Shown here: positions 26,016-33,846 of the stretch, piece after piece
Numbering within the stretch: the stretch's first letter is position 1
How the letters are laid out: each line of letters starts with the position of its first letter
From: an uncultured Chloroflexota bacterium
GTDB taxonomy: Bacteria; Chloroflexota; Anaerolineae; Anaerolineales; Anaerolineaceae
Direction of reading: 5' to 3'
Length of the DNA stretch: 48,959 nt
Assembly: GCA_902786265.1 (NCBI GenBank)
Contig: CADACE010000035.1
Location: 1 to 48,959, forward strand
Program-made: the position numbers and the translations under genes
The notes under the pieces: model-generated
What the model was told of the DNA's origin: nothing
Databases searched by the model: none
Seen by the model: the letters and a program-made list of their open reading frames with translations, nothing else

Positions 26016-27646
26016 CACAAAATTCCTTTACAATAATCCCGGATATCAGCCGGCAGCGCGGCAACCAGGTCCCGCCGCAGCAAAGATGCGGAAGAGTAAC
26101 CGATACGCGGGTCTTCCTGCAGGGCTTTGTCAATCACCGCCGCCATTTTTTCCGGGATGGCGGAATTCCGCTTCCGGATCGGGATCGCGGGCTCCAGAAT
26201 GATCACCTGCCAGGGGTTTTTGCCGCTGTAAAAATCTTTTACATATTTTCCGGTAAGCATGTTATAGTAAGAAGCCGCGGCTGCCCATACATCCACCTCA
26301 GGCTTGGCATATTTGCAGTTCATCGCCTGCTGTTTCGGCATAAATACCGGCGTCCCCTTGATAGCTCCCGTTTTGGAAACCTGTGATTTGCCGGCTGTGT
26401 TGAAAGCTTTCGCCAGACCGAAATCCGCTACTTTCGCCACAGGATGGTCACTCGTATCGGAAAGGAAAATGTTACCGGGTTTGAAATCACGATGAACCAC
26501 ACCGGTCGTAGTCACTTCCCTCATCCCGCGGAACAGTCCGGCTTTGATGAGCACATCAATATCCATGTTATGGACATAATCCAAACCGGAAAGCACCTGC
26601 AGCATGATCCAGGTCGCAAGCTTCAGGTTCAGTTTGCCGCCGTTCTTTTCCATCAGGTCATCCACACTGCCGCCTTCGCACAGGTCCATGAGGATATAGA
26701 GCGTCCCGTTTTCATCACCGGTCTCATATCCCTTCACCACATTTTTATGATCGAGACATTTGCAGATATCCGCCTCGCGAAGGAAAAGCTTCCTCGTGTG
26801 TTCATCCATGGCAGCATTTTTGAGGATGGTCTTAAGCGCGTAATCCTTACCGGTCCGGCGGTTCCGGACTTTCCAGACCTCGCCCATGCCGCCCTTGCCA
26901 AGCAGACGGACTTTATCATAGCCGGGCACGATCGACGGTCCGGTGGTTTTCTCCTGTACCGGATTCGGTTTATTTGTCGCCACATGGATCGCGGCCAGTC
27001 CCGCGTTGAGTACATTGGCTTCTTCCGCGGCCTTACAGGCCGGGCACAGTATATCGTCCGGAGAGGAAGGAACGAAGAGTTTTCCGCATTTTTTACATTT
27101 TTTCCGCTTCGGTCTTTGTGCCTGCTGCTGAAGTTCCTCTTCCCTTTTCAGCTCCTTCCAGCATTTTTCACAGATCCGCTGTCCTTCTTTATTCAGACGG
27201 ATCACAGGTTCATCTCTGCCATCAGAGGTGCTGATATTTTTATCGGAAGGAACAGCAGGAAGTTCAGCACCGCAGCGGGCACAGTTTTCCTTCGTTTCCA
27301 CCTTCAGAGAAATTTCACAATGCCTTCCCAGGCCCAGCACATCTCCGTCTTTCATCTCAAATGAGTCATGAGATGCATTCCGGGCTTCTTCCCAGGACTG
27401 ATCGCGGTCCCGCTGTCCGATTTTTTCACCATTCAGATAGGTGCCGTTCAGCGAACCGAAATCCTGCAGGATGACCTTCGGAGGGGTAACTTCCAGCAGA
27501 CAGTGATAACGGGAGACAGTCTTTTCCGGGATGATGATCTTACAGTCATCCTGACGGCCGATCACGACCCGGCTGACTTCGTTAAATTCATATGATTTTC
27601 CTTCGTTTTCACCTTTGGTAACCTTCAGAATCACTTTTGAAGACAT
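26015..27646 (-). CDS. FHA / zinc-ribbon / Ser-Thr kinase
   Basis: 543 residues. An FHA domain (~8-115) shows VIGRQDDCKI, SRYHC and GSLNGTYLNG, the phosphothreonine-binding signature. Four CxxC pairs follow (CARC ~122, CEKC ~159, CKKC ~184, CPAC ~201), likely one or two zinc ribbons. The kinase spans ~247-530: GKGGMGEVWKV, lysine in YALK (K272), HRDFKPGN (385), ADFGLAKA (407). There is an insert of about 25 residues between helix E and the HRD loop. This kinase is of a different subfamily from the propeller-linked ones. Start at 27646 has AAGGAG 7 nt upstream; the preceding gene ends 10 bases away. It likely recognises phospho-Thr on a partner and phosphorylates it or its neighbours, forming a writer/reader unit with the adjacent PP2C. 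Confidence 0.93.
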   Translation of the reverse strand: MSSKVILKVTKGENEGKSYEFNEVSRVVIGRQDDCKIIIPEKTVSRYHCLLEVTPPKVILQDFGSLNGTYLNGEKIGQRDRDQSWEEARNASHDSFEMKDGDVLGLGRHCEISLKVETKENCARCGAELPAVPSDKNISTSDGRDEPVIRLNKEGQRICEKCWKELKREEELQQQAQRPKRKKCKKCGKLFVPSSPDDILCPACKAAEEANVLNAGLAAIHVATNKPNPVQEKTTGPSIVPGYDKVRLLGKGGMGEVWKVRNRRTGKDYALKTILKNAAMDEHTRKLFLREADICKCLDHKNVVKGYETGDENGTLYILMDLCEGGSVDDLMEKNGGKLNLKLATWIMLQVLSGLDYVHNMDIDVLIKAGLFRGMREVTTTGVVHRDFKPGNIFLSDTSDHPVAKVADFGLAKAFNTAGKSQVSKTGAIKGTPVFMPKQQAMNCKYAKPEVDVWAAAASYYNMLTGKYVKDFYSGKNPWQVIILEPAIPIRKRNSAIPEKMAAVIDKALQEDPRIGYSSASLLRRDLVAALPADIRDYCKGIL

Positions 27647-27656
27647 ATTTCACTCC

Positions 27657-29516
27657 TTAATCTCTTACCGCGCCAATCATGCCGATAAAAGTGAAAAGCG
27701 TATAGGCTCCCAAAACAGCCATGACCCAGACCTTCATCGGGAACCATCCGAACAGCCAGTGCAGGAACAGCACCATCAGCGGGATAAACAGGAAAATATA
27801 AAACCCATAAAGGAACCTGACAAATTTATCCTGTTTTCCGCGGTACCAGGAGGACTGGCAGGCGCTGTCCAGGCACATAAGAATGGTGAGCCCGAGAGTC
27901 CAGACAGCAAGGAACCCATAGATCCAGAACACCTTGATGTGCCAGACCTTGAAAGGTTTGTTGTAAGCCCAGATCGCAAACGCCAGCGCTATCGGAAAAA
28001 TGAGGTTATTGGAAATAGACTGGAAAATGACTTTTGCGACAGGACCCTGGAAATTCCCGTGCTTAATGCTTTTCTTTCCGGCAGCAATACTGTACTGAAG
28101 CCCGTTATATATGACCGTACCGACGGAAAACACCAGGACTGCAAAAACACCGCCGACATACTTCAGCCATCTCGGGACATAAGGCAGCGGGCTTGGCTTG
28201 AATGTAAGGAATCTGCCCGTGACATACCTGCGCCAGGTCGGGAAGTAGCTCGGTACGGTGAATTCAAAAACATAAACCGACATGAGCCCAGCAATCAGGC
28301 ACAGGTCAAAGATCTGCCGCGTAAACAACGCCCATGCAGGCCATTTCGTCTCCATCCAATAGGTGATGCCGCGAAGATGGTAATAAACACTGATCACAAT
28401 GAAAGCATTGATCCCGAAGGACCACCACTGCGTGGGAGGCTGCGTGACGTAATGGGTGAAATGCTCCAATGCGAAAAGGGCGCCGCAGGAGATCAAAACT
28501 CCCCACAGGAAGTACTGCAGGTACCCCCAAAATGTCGAACCCCTGAATTCAAATGGTCCGATAAAGGTCCACTTCGGCTTTTTCTTTGCTTCTTGTTCGG
28601 CCTGCAATGCTTCCAGGCGCTTTCGTTCTTTTTCCAGGTTCTGCTTTTGTTCGGACAGGCGTTTTTCTCTTTCAGCTAAATTTCTCTTGTCCTTTTGCAG
28701 TTCATCCCGCGCTTCATCCAGACGATCCTGATCTTCATCGAGCTGAACCCGCTCCTCATCAAGGATCTTCTTCTGTTCATCAAACTGTTCCCGGTCTTCT
28801 TCTAACTTTTTTCGTGCTTCTTCAAACTGTTTTTGCTCTTTTTCAAACTTTTTGTGCTCTTCTTCAAAACATTTCCGGTCTTTTTCCAGGAGTTTGCGAT
28901 CTTCCTCAAGGCGCTTTAATTCTTTCTCGAGCCGCTGCCTCTCCTGATCCAGGTTGGGATCCGCCCCTGCTCCGCTGAGCATCACGGAAACATCATTATC
29001 ATAAACGGTAGCATTATTATCATAAACAGTGGCCTGATTATTCTGCGGCACCGGATTCGGGTTGGGTCGGACAGGAGGCTTATTCGTTTTATACTTCGCA
29101 TCATTTTCTATAGCGAAGGGTAGAATTTCCTGACTGTTGAGCCAGGTTATGGTTGAATCCGATTTTTCCAGCACCGCCTTGGCAAGATCAAGCGCGGAGA
29201 TCGGATTTGATCCGGCGATTTCAACAGCCTTGCTGAGAACCGTGGGATCATTATGAAATCCGGATGTATCACGGCCGGCCGTTTCACGCAGCGTATTCTC
29301 CGCCATGGCAATGCTGTTGATCTTCTTTTCCAGCAGTTTCCGTACTTTTTTCGCTTCCGAAAGGTACTCGCTCTTATCCATCGGTGCATCAAGATACCGT
29401 GACATCAGGACCAGACCGTACAGCAAAAATTCCACATAAACTGTGTCGCTGCGGGTATTCAACTTCAGCATTTGCGCTTGTGTCAATACTTCCTGTGCAC
29501 TTTTACTGATTTCCAT
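27657..29516 (-). CDS. Membrane protein with Clp-N-like domain and long coiled coil
   Basis: 619 residues, first gene of the cluster. About 1-130 resemble a double Clp-N helical repeat (AQEVLTQAQMLKLN, VEFLLYGLVLM, LSKAVEIAG), like the N-terminus of the ClpB/FtsH fusion. A linker holds a repeated ATVYDN (T163 and T170), two TxxD sites of the kind FHA domains can bind when phosphorylated. About 188-317 is an uninterrupted heptad coiled coil rich in Glu, Lys, Arg and Leu. From ~335 to the end there are six to eight hydrophobic membrane helices separated by short loops. No signal peptide. It could anchor the system at the membrane with its sensory and oligomerising part in the cytoplasm. GGGAGG lies 7 nt before the ATG. 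Confidence 0.85.
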   Translation of the reverse strand: MEISKSAQEVLTQAQMLKLNTRSDTVYVEFLLYGLVLMSRYLDAPMDKSEYLSEAKKVRKLLEKKINSIAMAENTLRETAGRDTSGFHNDPTVLSKAVEIAGSNPISALDLAKAVLEKSDSTITWLNSQEILPFAIENDAKYKTNKPPVRPNPNPVPQNNQATVYDNNATVYDNDVSVMLSGAGADPNLDQERQRLEKELKRLEEDRKLLEKDRKCFEEEHKKFEKEQKQFEEARKKLEEDREQFDEQKKILDEERVQLDEDQDRLDEARDELQKDKRNLAEREKRLSEQKQNLEKERKRLEALQAEQEAKKKPKWTFIGPFEFRGSTFWGYLQYFLWGVLISCGALFALEHFTHYVTQPPTQWWSFGINAFIVISVYYHLRGITYWMETKWPAWALFTRQIFDLCLIAGLMSVYVFEFTVPSYFPTWRRYVTGRFLTFKPSPLPYVPRWLKYVGGVFAVLVFSVGTVIYNGLQYSIAAGKKSIKHGNFQGPVAKVIFQSISNNLIFPIALAFAIWAYNKPFKVWHIKVFWIYGFLAVWTLGLTILMCLDSACQSSWYRGKQDKFVRFLYGFYIFLFIPLMVLFLHWLFGWFPMKVWVMAVLGAYTLFTFIGMIGAVRD

Positions 29517-29549
29517 ATTTGTGCCTCCCTATAATATTTTATATTTACG

Positions 29550-29577
29550 ATTATACCCATAACACTATCGGTTTTAC
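29550..29577 (-). promoter_or_regulatory. Candidate promoter of the kinase/protease cluster
   Basis: On the minus strand TATAAT (29555-29550) lies 33 bases before the ATG of the first gene. The best -35 is weak (GTAAAA, 16-base spacing). No other strong promoter was seen inside the cluster, so this may drive about 27 kb of transcription. Confidence 0.4.
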
Positions 29578-29673
29578 CCAAAACCGAAGCGCCGCAAAAA
29601 CCGCCGATAATGGTTGATGTTATTTGCTCAGACTTACACTTATTTTATTATAAAAATAAAAATTTGAAAATAG

Positions 29674-29714
29674 GTGGACAGATTGCGCACTTTTTAGTTT
29701 ATAGGATTGTCCAC
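29674..29714. promoter_or_regulatory. GTGGACA inverted repeat upstream of the cluster
   Basis: GTGGACA (29674-29680) and its complement TGTCCAC (29708-29714) flank an AT-rich 27-base centre, about 160 bases before the first gene of the cluster. It could be an operator, but short arms at this distance can also arise by chance. Confidence 0.3.
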
Positions 29715-29798
29715 TTTTATAAGTTTCGGTAATTAATTATTTTCGGGAGACCGGTGGCACCGGTTTACAGCAGAGTGAACATATACATCTGAATAAAC

Positions 29799-29896
29799 AA
29801 GAAGGAACGCCGGATATCGTGTTTCAGGAATAATTTCTTATTACTAAACTACACGCATGATTCTGCATCAGGACAGAAATACCGGTGTTCCTTCTT
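29799..29896. repeat. Inverted repeat between the cluster and the PPOX gene
   Basis: AAGAAGGAACGCCGG (29799-29813) faces CCGGTGTTCCTTCTT (29882-29896) with one mismatch and about 68 bases between. On the minus strand it lies just past the PPOX stop and could end that transcript, but the loop is long for a terminator. The rest of 29715-29924 holds nothing else I can support, apart from a short palindrome ACCGGTGGCACCGGT at about 29753. Confidence 0.5.
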
Positions 29897-29924
29897 CAGG
29901 TCTTACCCGGAGATAATACTCCGC

Positions 29925-30326
29925 TCAGAATTCAAAGGATTCAGGTGCTTCCGTGAAAGAGCTGAAGGTCGCGGCCGCATTCCGGAAATACAGCACCTGC
30001 GTGTTGTCATCATCAGCGCTGTACATTGCCTTCAGTCTCGGCATCTTTTCCAGCATGGCGACCTTGACATCGCGGTTATCATCATTGATGAGTTCACCTG
30101 ACACACGCAGCCATTTGCCGCCATGAAATGCGCAGATCTCAGCCTTGGGATTGGCGGCAAGCTGTTTGGAGACAGACTTCACTTTTCCGGTCTGGATATA
30201 AAGCTTCCCGTCATACAAAAGCGCAGTACCAAAAGGACGCACCCGGGGCTGGTCGCCTTCAACAGTCGCGAGATAATAAGTCTGTGCCTCATCTAAAAAT
30301 TTGCATACCTTTTCAATACCTTCCAT
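29925..30326 (-). CDS. Pyridoxamine 5'-phosphate oxidase-family (FMN split-barrel) protein
   Basis: 133 residues. Segments typical of small PPOX-like flavoproteins are visible: YYLATVEGDQPRVRPFG, DGKLYIQTGKVKSVSKQL and KAEICAFHGGKWLRVSGE. Such proteins usually bind FMN or F420 and reduce small molecules, but the true substrate cannot be read from sequence. An ATG at 30332 touches the GGAGGT ribosome site, so the second ATG at 30326, 6 bases further in, is the better start. The gene is divergent from the aldo/keto reductase. Single gene, cytosolic, no signal peptide. Confidence 0.85.
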   Translation of the reverse strand: MEGIEKVCKFLDEAQTYYLATVEGDQPRVRPFGTALLYDGKLYIQTGKVKSVSKQLAANPKAEICAFHGGKWLRVSGELINDDNRDVKVAMLEKMPRLKAMYSADDDNTQVLYFRNAAATFSSFTEAPESFEF

Positions 30327-30358
30327 TTTCATACCTCCGTTTTTTGTCGTTTTTCCTA

Positions 30359-30387
30359 TTGAAAATCATTTCATAACCTATTATAAT
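30359..30387 (+). promoter_or_regulatory. Sigma-70-type promoter of the aldo/keto reductase gene
   Basis: TTGAAA (30359-30364), 17-base spacer, TATAAT (30382-30387). The predicted start lies about 60 bases before the ATG. The divergent PPOX gene starts just 33 bases away on the other strand. Confidence 0.75.
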
Positions 30388-30453
30388 CGTTTTCAGGCAA
30401 AGAAAAGCACCCGTTATCGGATAATTTCAAAACATGATTGGAGGGTATGGATC

Positions 30454-31383
30454 ATGAAATATATAAACTTCGGAGAAAGCAGCAGGAAGGTTTCAAAAAT
30501 CATTCTCGGCCTGATGCGCATCAGCGAAATGTCAGTGAAAGAAACGGAGCACCTGGTCCGCAGCGCACTGGACAACGGCATTAACGCGCTGGACCTCGCG
30601 GACTGCTACGGTGCCGGGAAATGTGAACAGATCCTCGGAAGGGTCTTCGCCGCTGATCCGGACCTGCGCGGGAAAATCTGGCTCCAGTCAAAATGCGCCA
30701 TCCGCTATGACGAAGAATTCACCTACTATGATTTTTCCAAAGAGCATATTCTCAAAGCGGCCGACGACATCCTTACCCGCCTGCAGACCGATCACCTTGA
30801 CAGCCTGCTGCTGCACCGCCCGGACGCGCTGATGGAACCCGATGAGGTCGCGGAAGCTTTCGCGGAGCTTCATCAAAAGGGGAAGGTGCTTGACTTCGGC
30901 GTCAGCAACTTCAACCCGATGCAGATGGCGCTGCTGCAAAAAGCCCTGCCGCGCAGGCTTGCCTGCGACCAGGTGCAGCTTTCCGCGGCATTCACGCCAA
31001 TGCTTGACGCGGGATTTCAAACCAATATGAAATGGGACGGCTCCGCCATGCGTGACGGCGGCATTCTGGAATACTGCCGGATAAATGATATGGCCGTCCA
31101 GTCCTGGTCTTCGCTGCAATACGGCTTTTTTGAAGGGATCTTCCTCGGATCGCCGAAATATCCGGAGCTGAACAAAGTGCTGGACCGGCTCGCGGAAGAG
31201 AAAAGCGTTACCCCGACCGCGGTTGCCCTTGCCTGGATCCTGCGCCTGCCCGGGAAAATGCAGGCGGTGATCGGCACCACAAAAGCGGACAGAGTCACCC
31301 AATCCGCCGCGGCATGTGATATTGAACTGACAAGAAAAGAATGGTACGAAATTTATCTTGCCGCCGGGAACAAGCTTCCCTGA
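30454..31383 (+). CDS. Aldo/keto reductase
   Basis: 309 residues, full length for the family (YdhF-like). The catalytic Asp and Tyr lie in LDLADCYGAG, the Lys in LQSKCAIR and the His in LLLHRPDAL. VLDFGVSNFNP and the C-terminal IGTTKADRV segment are the expected NADPH-site elements. It reduces carbonyls on small sugars or aldehydes; substrate unknown. ATG at 30454 is chosen because GGAGGG lies 8 nt before it and the homology begins there; an upstream in-frame ATG at 30301 would overlap the promoter. An AraC-type regulator follows 21 bases downstream and probably shares the transcript. Confidence 0.92.
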   Translation: MKYINFGESSRKVSKIILGLMRISEMSVKETEHLVRSALDNGINALDLADCYGAGKCEQILGRVFAADPDLRGKIWLQSKCAIRYDEEFTYYDFSKEHILKAADDILTRLQTDHLDSLLLHRPDALMEPDEVAEAFAELHQKGKVLDFGVSNFNPMQMALLQKALPRRLACDQVQLSAAFTPMLDAGFQTNMKWDGSAMRDGGILEYCRINDMAVQSWSSLQYGFFEGIFLGSPKYPELNKVLDRLAEEKSVTPTAVALAWILRLPGKMQAVIGTTKADRVTQSAAACDIELTRKEWYEIYLAAGNKLP

Positions 31384-31404
31384 CAGGATCTCTTATATAA
31401 GGCA

Positions 31405-32211
31405 ATGAACGAAAATATACGCGCGGACAGCAAACTGAGAGAAGCGGGATTTGTGATGGCAGCCCACCACTGCCATGCTTATTTTGAGCTTTTCTATGTG
31501 GAAACCGGGGCCTGCCGGTTCACGATCGAGAACAATATGTATGACCTGCAGGCCGGGGACTTTATGCTCATCCCGCCGTATGTTCTGCATTACACCCGAT
31601 ATATGTTCGGTCCCTGCAAACGGAACACGGTATTTTTCAGGAATGAAGATATCGGGAAATCAGTAAAGGATCTGCTGCCGGGAAACGGAGACTTTTTTTC
31701 AGAAATGCAGATCTTCCGTGTCCCGGAAGCTTACCGCCGGCAGATCCTGCTCCTGTTTTCACAGATGATGACCGAAGGGAAAATCGCCGACGGTTTTTCA
31801 AACGCGATCCTGGAGACTATTCTCCAGACCCTTTTCCTGCTGTGCGGAAGGGTCTGTGATTTTTTCCGTGATGTTCCGGCGGAAATTCACACGACTGACC
31901 GGCAGGTCATCAACGCGGCAAAATATATCAGCAGCCATTACACCGAACCGGTCACAGCGGCGGAGATCGCTGCCGCGGTCGGCTTCAGCCCGAATTACCT
32001 GAGCAAAAAATTCAGGGAAGCAGCCGGGATCGGTGTTCACCAATACCTCTCCTTTATCCGGCTCAAACACGCCGCCCTTGAACTGATTTCCACCGGCGAC
32101 CCGGTCACGGAAATTGCCTTCCGCTGCGGTTTTTCGGATAGCAACTATTTCAAAGATGCCTTCAAAAAGGCATACGGCATCTCCCCGCGGGAGTACCGGA
32201 AAACTCATTGA
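31405..32211 (+). CDS. AraC-family transcription regulator
   Basis: 268 residues. The N-terminal cupin-like sensor domain has HHCHAYFELFYV and GDFMLIPPYVLHYTR, typical of sugar-responsive AraC proteins. Residues ~165-268 hold two helix-turn-helix motifs: VTAAEIAAAVGFSPNYLSKK and VTEIAFRCGFSDSNYFKDAF, ending ISPREYRK. It should bind DNA and activate nearby genes upon ligand binding, probably the aldo/keto reductase upstream or the exporter downstream; neither is shown by sequence. The ribosome site is weak (AAGG close to the ATG). Confidence 0.92.
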   Translation: MNENIRADSKLREAGFVMAAHHCHAYFELFYVETGACRFTIENNMYDLQAGDFMLIPPYVLHYTRYMFGPCKRNTVFFRNEDIGKSVKDLLPGNGDFFSEMQIFRVPEAYRRQILLLFSQMMTEGKIADGFSNAILETILQTLFLLCGRVCDFFRDVPAEIHTTDRQVINAAKYISSHYTEPVTAAEIAAAVGFSPNYLSKKFREAAGIGVHQYLSFIRLKHAALELISTGDPVTEIAFRCGFSDSNYFKDAFKKAYGISPREYRKTH

Positions 32212-32280
32212 TTTCTCCCCCTGATTTAGTGTTGATTTTTCAGTATTTTATAAAGAATACAGCCGAATTTCAATAGTTTA

Positions 32281-32309
32281 TTAATGAAAATTAGTGTATG
32301 CTTTATAGA
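32281..32309 (+). promoter_or_regulatory. Candidate promoter of the MATE gene
   Basis: TTAATG (32281-32286), 17-base spacer, TATAGA (32304-32309), 28 bases before the ATG at 32338. The whole 126-base gap is AT-rich. Confidence 0.45.
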
Positions 32310-32337
32310 GTTGATATTGAAAATAAAGGCTTATTGT

Positions 32338-33768
32338 ATGGAAGTCAAAGCTACACTCACGAAAAAAGATGAAAAATTTCTGGAAAGAAGCCTCAACGCG
32401 CCGATGTGGAAGGTCATCCTGCAAATCGGCACTCCGCTGGCGCTTTATCAGGGGCTCAGCCAGATTTTTGTGATCCTCGACACTATGATGGCGGCTCACA
32501 TCAGCAAAGAATCAGTCTCCGCGGTTGCCTACCTGGCGCAGCTGGGCCATATACTTTCCGCGGTCGGCGGCGGTCTGGCAGTCGGAGCCGGGATCCTGAT
32601 CAGCCGCGCTTACGGTGAGGGGAACCTGCCGCTGGTTCGGAAGCGCGTCAGCTCGCTTTACGCCATAGCCTTCGCGGCCGGTCTTCTCATCCTGCTGGGG
32701 ATCCTGCCCTTCACCGAACAATTTCTGCGCATGGCAGGCACACCGGAGACGCTCATCGCTGTCGGGACACAGTATTTTATCGTGCAGCTCTTCACGATGG
32801 TCATCACCTTCCTGAATAACGTGTATATCGCGGTTGAACGGGCAAGGGGCAATGCCGGACGGATCTTCCGTCTGAACCTGCTGATCATCGTTGTCAAACT
32901 CGCGCTGACAGCCCTGTTTGTCTATATCCTGAACGGCGGGCTGGTGATGATCGCGGTCGCTTCACTGGTTTCGCAGGTATTGCTCTTTGTTTTCGCCATC
33001 AAAAACAGTCTGGACGGAGACGGCGCTTTCACTTTTTCTCTGAAGGCTGTCACGATGAAGGGCGAGGTCACCGCCCCGATGATCAGCCGTTCCATCCCTG
33101 TGATCACGGAAAAAGCGCTGTTCGCGTTCGGGAAAACCATCGTCAATTCCATGTGCACCGTGTACGGCGATTTGATGGTCGGCGCTATGGGGGTTTCCAA
33201 CAACCTCGGCGGCTTCACGACCATGCCCCAAAACGGCTATCAGGAAGGGGCAGCCTCCATCATCAGCCAGAATTACGGTGCCGGGAAATATAAAAGAGTG
33301 CTGGATGCTTTCTTTTCCGTACTCGCCGTCAATGTGGTCATCGGTGCCGTGATTTCCGGACTGGAGATCTGGCAGATGGATTTTTTTGCCGGCCTGTTTG
33401 ATTCCGGCAGCATCGAATTTCATGAAATGATCAAGCTGGTATACCGCTATGAAGCTCTCGGCGCGGTACCGCTGGGACTCAACGCTTCAGTCCTCGCCTT
33501 GCTTTACGGACTGGGGAAAACCAAACTCACGCTGGTACTGAATTTTTCCAGGGTCTTTCTCTTCCGCATTCCGGTGTTCTGGTTCCTCCAGCACTATACG
33601 GACCTGGGAGAAGCCAGTGTGGGCATCGTGATGATGGTCAGCAACATTTCCGTCGCCGTTATGGCAGCAATTGTCGCAGTGTTCGTGATCCGGAAATTCA
33701 GATCCGAAAATATCCGCGGCGAAAAGGCCATACACTTTCAAAACATTCCCGAAAAGGAAACGGCTTGA
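32338..33768 (+). CDS. MATE-family multidrug/organic cation exporter
   Basis: 476 residues with about twelve membrane helices. The first MATE half has PLALYQGLSQIFVILDTMMA, GGGLAVGAGILISRAYGEG and VAVERARGNAGRIFR; the second has VSNNLGGFTTMPQNGYQEGA and IISQNYGAGKYKR, the mirrored signature of the family. These carriers expel cationic compounds in exchange for Na+ or H+. ATG at 32338 is preferred over 32284 because the earlier start overlaps the likely promoter, AAAGG lies 9 nt upstream, and homology begins after it. Substrate unknown. Confidence 0.93.
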   Translation: MEVKATLTKKDEKFLERSLNAPMWKVILQIGTPLALYQGLSQIFVILDTMMAAHISKESVSAVAYLAQLGHILSAVGGGLAVGAGILISRAYGEGNLPLVRKRVSSLYAIAFAAGLLILLGILPFTEQFLRMAGTPETLIAVGTQYFIVQLFTMVITFLNNVYIAVERARGNAGRIFRLNLLIIVVKLALTALFVYILNGGLVMIAVASLVSQVLLFVFAIKNSLDGDGAFTFSLKAVTMKGEVTAPMISRSIPVITEKALFAFGKTIVNSMCTVYGDLMVGAMGVSNNLGGFTTMPQNGYQEGAASIISQNYGAGKYKRVLDAFFSVLAVNVVIGAVISGLEIWQMDFFAGLFDSGSIEFHEMIKLVYRYEALGAVPLGLNASVLALLYGLGKTKLTLVLNFSRVFLFRIPVFWFLQHYTDLGEASVGIVMMVSNISVAVMAAIVAVFVIRKFRSENIRGEKAIHFQNIPEKETA

Positions 33769-33776
33769 TCCTAAAT

Positions 33777-33827
33777 AAAGAGGCGGCTTCGCGAACTTTC
33801 CCTCCTGCGCGAAACCGCCTTCTTTTT
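33777..33827 (+). terminator. Terminator after the MATE gene, probably bidirectional
   Basis: AGGCGGCTTCGCG pairs with CGCGAAACCGCCT (one mismatch), followed by TCTTTTT on the plus strand. It lies between the converging MATE and dehydrogenase genes; the minus strand carries a weaker CTCTTTATTT run. Confidence 0.85.
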
Positions 33828-33846
33828 ATTCCTGATTTATAATATT

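Noticed and set aside
27615..28679. A 354-codon plus-strand frame opposite the coiled-coil membrane protein
   Set aside because: Antisense to the repetitive coiled-coil and membrane helices; composition follows from the complement only.
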